A stretch of DNA of 6,776 bases from Ruminococcus sp. UBA7013. GTDB taxonomy: Bacteria > Bacillota > Clostridia > Oscillospirales > Ruminococcaceae. Position 1 is the first letter of the stretch. Each line of letters opens with the position of its first letter. A model generated the notes under the pieces. It was given only the letters and a program-made list of their open reading frames with translations, did not search any database and was not told the origin of the DNA. The stretch spans positions 1 to 6,776 of the forward strand of contig DJXD01000054.1 in the NCBI GenBank assembly GCA_002449585.1, in the 5' to 3' direction. The position numbers and the translations under genes were made by a program. This document shows, in pieces, positions 4,982-6,776 of this stretch.

Positions 4982-6523
4982 ATGATCGAAATTAAGACCT
5001 ACAGAGGTCATATCCGCAACTGGGAAGCACTCAGCAAAGAATTGCAGACAGATGTTTCCGGTATGACCAGAGAAGAGCGTGAACTTGTGATTTTAACAAA
5101 AGCCTATGAAGTTTGGGGCAGGCATATGGCAGATCATTTATATGGCATGTTTGCCCTTGCGCTTTGGGATGATGAGGCACAGGAGCTTTTCTGTCTGCGT
5201 GATCAGTTCGGTACAAAGCCATTTTATTATTATCAGACAAAAGATGGCAAACTTCTGTATGGAACTTATATTCGGGATATTCTGAATCAGCCCGGATTTG
5301 TAAAAGAGTTAAATATAGATATGCTTCAGATCTATCTGACATTAACTTATGTAGCTGGGGAAGATACGTTTTTTAAGGGCATAAAAAAGCTGATGCCTGG
5401 GCATTATCTGGTATATAAAAATCAGGAATTGCAAATAACACGTTATTGGAAACCAGAATTTCATCCAGACGAAAGCAAGACGCTGGAAGAATGGGCAGAT
5501 GAAATTCATGATACTGTCAAGCAGATGTTTTCTGAAATCAAGACCGAAGACGAAACAGCAGAATCATTCTTGTCCGGCGGTGTAGATTCTTCTTATGTGC
5601 TGGCAATGTCTGATGCAAAATGCGCTGATTCCTGTGGTTATGATGAAGAACGTTTTGATGAATCCAGAATTGCTGCAAAGACAGCGGAATTATTGGGAGT
5701 GACACATGCTGTCTGCAATATTCAGCCAGAACAGTATTTTTCCATTGTGCCGTATGTCATGTATCATATGGAGCAGCCTTTGGGGGATGCTTCTGCAATT
5801 GTATTCACCATTGCATGTAATGAGACGGCCAAGCATACGAAATTATGTTATTCCGGGGAAGGAGCAGACGAATTTTTTGGCGGTTATAATATGTATCGCA
5901 ATGCAGAACGTTATGGCGAAGAGCTGAAAAATTTCTATGTTGGCAATACGAATATCATGAAAGAAGAAGAAAAGCAGAAAATTCTGAAATCTTACCGCCC
6001 GGAAGTGCAGCCTATTCAGCTTGTAAAATATATCTATGACGAAACAGAAGGGCTTGACCCACTGACTAAAATGTCTGATGTTGATATTCAAATCTGGCTG
6101 GAAGGTGATATTTATCTGAATGTTGATAAGATGAGTACGGCGGCAGGGCTGGAAATTCGGATGCCTCTCACTGACAGGCGTATTTTTGATATTGCTTCCC
6201 GTCTGCCGTCAAAATATAAAGTCAATGAAGAACAGAATAAAATTGCTTTCCGGACAGCTGCCGCCAAAGTTTTGCCGGAAGAAATTGCTTTCCGGAAAAA
6301 ACTTGGCTTTATCGTTCCCATTCGTATCTGGCTCGCAGATGAGAAATATCATCAAGATGTTCGGGCAAAGTTTAACAGTGATATGGCTGCACAATTTTTC
6401 AATACAGATGCAATCAATGCTATTTTTGATGACTATATCAATGGAAATTCTGATCAGTGGCGCAAAGTATGGACAATTTACACGTTTTTAGTTTGGTATG
6501 AAGAATATTTTGTGAGAAGATAA
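4982..6523 (+). CDS. Asparagine-synthetase-like amidotransferase lacking the N-terminal catalytic cysteine segment
   Basis: This 513-residue protein starts at an ATG 7 nt after AGGAGGT. The synthetase half is intact: the PP-loop SGGVDSS (198-204) for ATP, the SGEGADEFFGGY motif (291-302), and RKKLGFIVP (438-446), where asparagine synthetases carry a conserved lysine. The N-terminal half is shortened. It enters the Ntn-hydrolase glutaminase fold at YRGHIRNWEALSKEL, equivalent to the usual YNGEIYN region, and keeps GMFALALWD (55-63) and RDQFGTKPFYYY (73-84). It lacks the roughly 70-80 leading residues that supply Cys2 and the glutamine-binding RGPD loop. Typical AsnB is about 600 residues. Upstream codons in the same frame show no AsnB-like sequence, so the start looks genuine. 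Such a protein should not hydrolyse glutamine; it may use free ammonia, take ammonia from a partner, or perform another amide-forming reaction, as beta-lactam synthetase does. It is co-transcribed with the DHH gene and followed by a terminator. Confidence 0.85.
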   Translation: MIEIKTYRGHIRNWEALSKELQTDVSGMTREERELVILTKAYEVWGRHMADHLYGMFALALWDDEAQELFCLRDQFGTKPFYYYQTKDGKLLYGTYIRDILNQPGFVKELNIDMLQIYLTLTYVAGEDTFFKGIKKLMPGHYLVYKNQELQITRYWKPEFHPDESKTLEEWADEIHDTVKQMFSEIKTEDETAESFLSGGVDSSYVLAMSDAKCADSCGYDEERFDESRIAAKTAELLGVTHAVCNIQPEQYFSIVPYVMYHMEQPLGDASAIVFTIACNETAKHTKLCYSGEGADEFFGGYNMYRNAERYGEELKNFYVGNTNIMKEEEKQKILKSYRPEVQPIQLVKYIYDETEGLDPLTKMSDVDIQIWLEGDIYLNVDKMSTAAGLEIRMPLTDRRIFDIASRLPSKYKVNEEQNKIAFRTAAAKVLPEEIAFRKKLGFIVPIRIWLADEKYHQDVRAKFNSDMAAQFFNTDAINAIFDDYINGNSDQWRKVWTIYTFLVWYEEYFVRR

Positions 6524-6533
6524 GCAACATTTG

Positions 6534-6560
6534 GCGGCAGTATCTAACTGCCGCTTTTTT
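6534..6560 (+). terminator. Intrinsic terminator after the asparagine-synthetase-like gene
   Basis: GCGGCAGT (6534-6541) and ACTGCCGC (6547-6554) form an 8-bp perfect stem with a 5-nt loop, followed directly by six T. It lies 11 nt after the stop codon and closes the operon that starts at 3932. Confidence 0.93.
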
Positions 6561-6580
6561 ATCCATAACCAGCAAGAAAA

Positions 6581-6601
6581 CCCCTGCTTCTAAAGCGGGG
6601 G
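6581..6601 (+). other. Solitary hairpin resembling an IS200/IS605-type element end
   Basis: CCCCTGCTT (6581-6589) pairs with AAGCGGGGG (6593-6601) through one T-G wobble, with a 3-nt CTA loop, and is followed by ATGAATTG. The layout (A-run, C-rich stem with a TTTAAAG-like top, G-run, ATGAATTG) resembles the right ends, and the omegaRNA 3' parts, of IS200/IS605-family elements from clostridia. No transposase or TnpB gene is nearby in the window, so if the match is real this is a remnant or an edge. It is not a terminator, because no U-run follows. Confidence 0.35.
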
Positions 6602-6629
6602 ATGAATTGCGTACCTGTTTGGGAAATAC

Positions 6630-6658
6630 TTGACAAATCCCGAAAAATAGGGTATACT
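6630..6658 (+). promoter_or_regulatory. Consensus promoter for a transcript leaving the right edge
   Basis: TTGACA (6630-6635) and TATACT (6653-6658) are 17 nt apart. Transcription should begin near 6665. No reading frame with a ribosome binding site starts before the window ends, so the product lies outside or is an RNA. Confidence 0.78.
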
Positions 6659-6664
6659 AAAACT

Positions 6665-6776
6665 GTATCTTGACAATGGTAAAAATATGAGGTTGTGCTG
6701 ACCAATCATTCAGCACGTAAAATTTTTAATGTCAGTTAGACTTTCTGAAAAAAAGTAGTCAGGATAACTAACAAAA
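6665..6776 (+). other. Structured leader or small RNA, truncated by the window edge
   Basis: Downstream of the promoter, GTGCTGA (6695-6701) pairs perfectly with TCAGCAC (6710-6716) around an 8-nt loop. A second imperfect hairpin follows: GTTAG (6735-6739) with CTAAC (6768-6772), and an inner ACTTT (6740-6744) with AAAGT (6752-6756). Only the A+T-rich GTAAAATTTTTAAT follows the first stem, a poor terminator. No riboswitch class is recognised. It could be a 5' leader of the next gene or a short non-coding RNA. Confidence 0.35.

Noticed and set aside
1500..6523. Minus-strand frames of 60-190 codons opposite the four large genes
   Set aside because: They are antisense shadows without ribosome sites or recognisable domains.

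Overview
The window looks like chromosomal DNA of a low-GC gut clostridium, most likely a Ruminococcus- or Lachnospiraceae-type Firmicute. The signs are A+T-rich codons, strong AGGAGG ribosome binding sites, consensus TTGACA-N17-TATAAT promoters and the protein families present. The organism call is inference.

Positions 1-350 form an A+T-rich, probably non-coding upstream region. It holds an ~80-nt unit present twice in tandem (5-90 and 106-187) and a perfect extended -10 promoter (287-315) that fires into a CRISPR array. The array (351-1497) has fifteen complete 36-nt repeats, a truncated sixteenth, and fifteen inter-repeat segments. The repeat has a 9-bp stem, an AAAA loop and a CTGAAAC end next to the spacer, in the style of type VI-D (Cas13d) repeats. 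No cas gene is in the window. Twelve spacers are 25-34 nt. The other three segments (85, 57 and 75 nt) each carry a near-perfect Shine-Dalgarno, an ATG and a 10-11 codon micro-ORF ending in TAA, in the array's sense direction. Two of them encode related glycine-rich peptides (MGDGIGGGIDF, MGEGIGGGVWD). This is the most unusual content of the window.

Right after the array come a hairpin/terminator and two overlapping genes (1605-2909, 2878-3879), both WYL-domain proteins. WYL proteins are known companions and modulators of Cas13d, so the array and this pair probably belong to one type VI-D-like module whose effector lies outside the window. No consensus promoter is visible before the pair, so read-through from the array is possible.

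A second consensus promoter (3897-3925), strikingly similar to the array promoter, starts a two-gene unit: a DHH/DHHA1 phosphoesterase (3993-4928) and an asparagine-synthetase-like enzyme (4982-6523). The latter lacks the N-terminal glutaminase segment with the catalytic cysteine. The unit ends at a strong intrinsic terminator (6534-6560). The last ~215 nt hold a hairpin resembling an IS200/IS605-type element end, a consensus promoter (6630-6658) and the start of a structured leader for something beyond the right edge.
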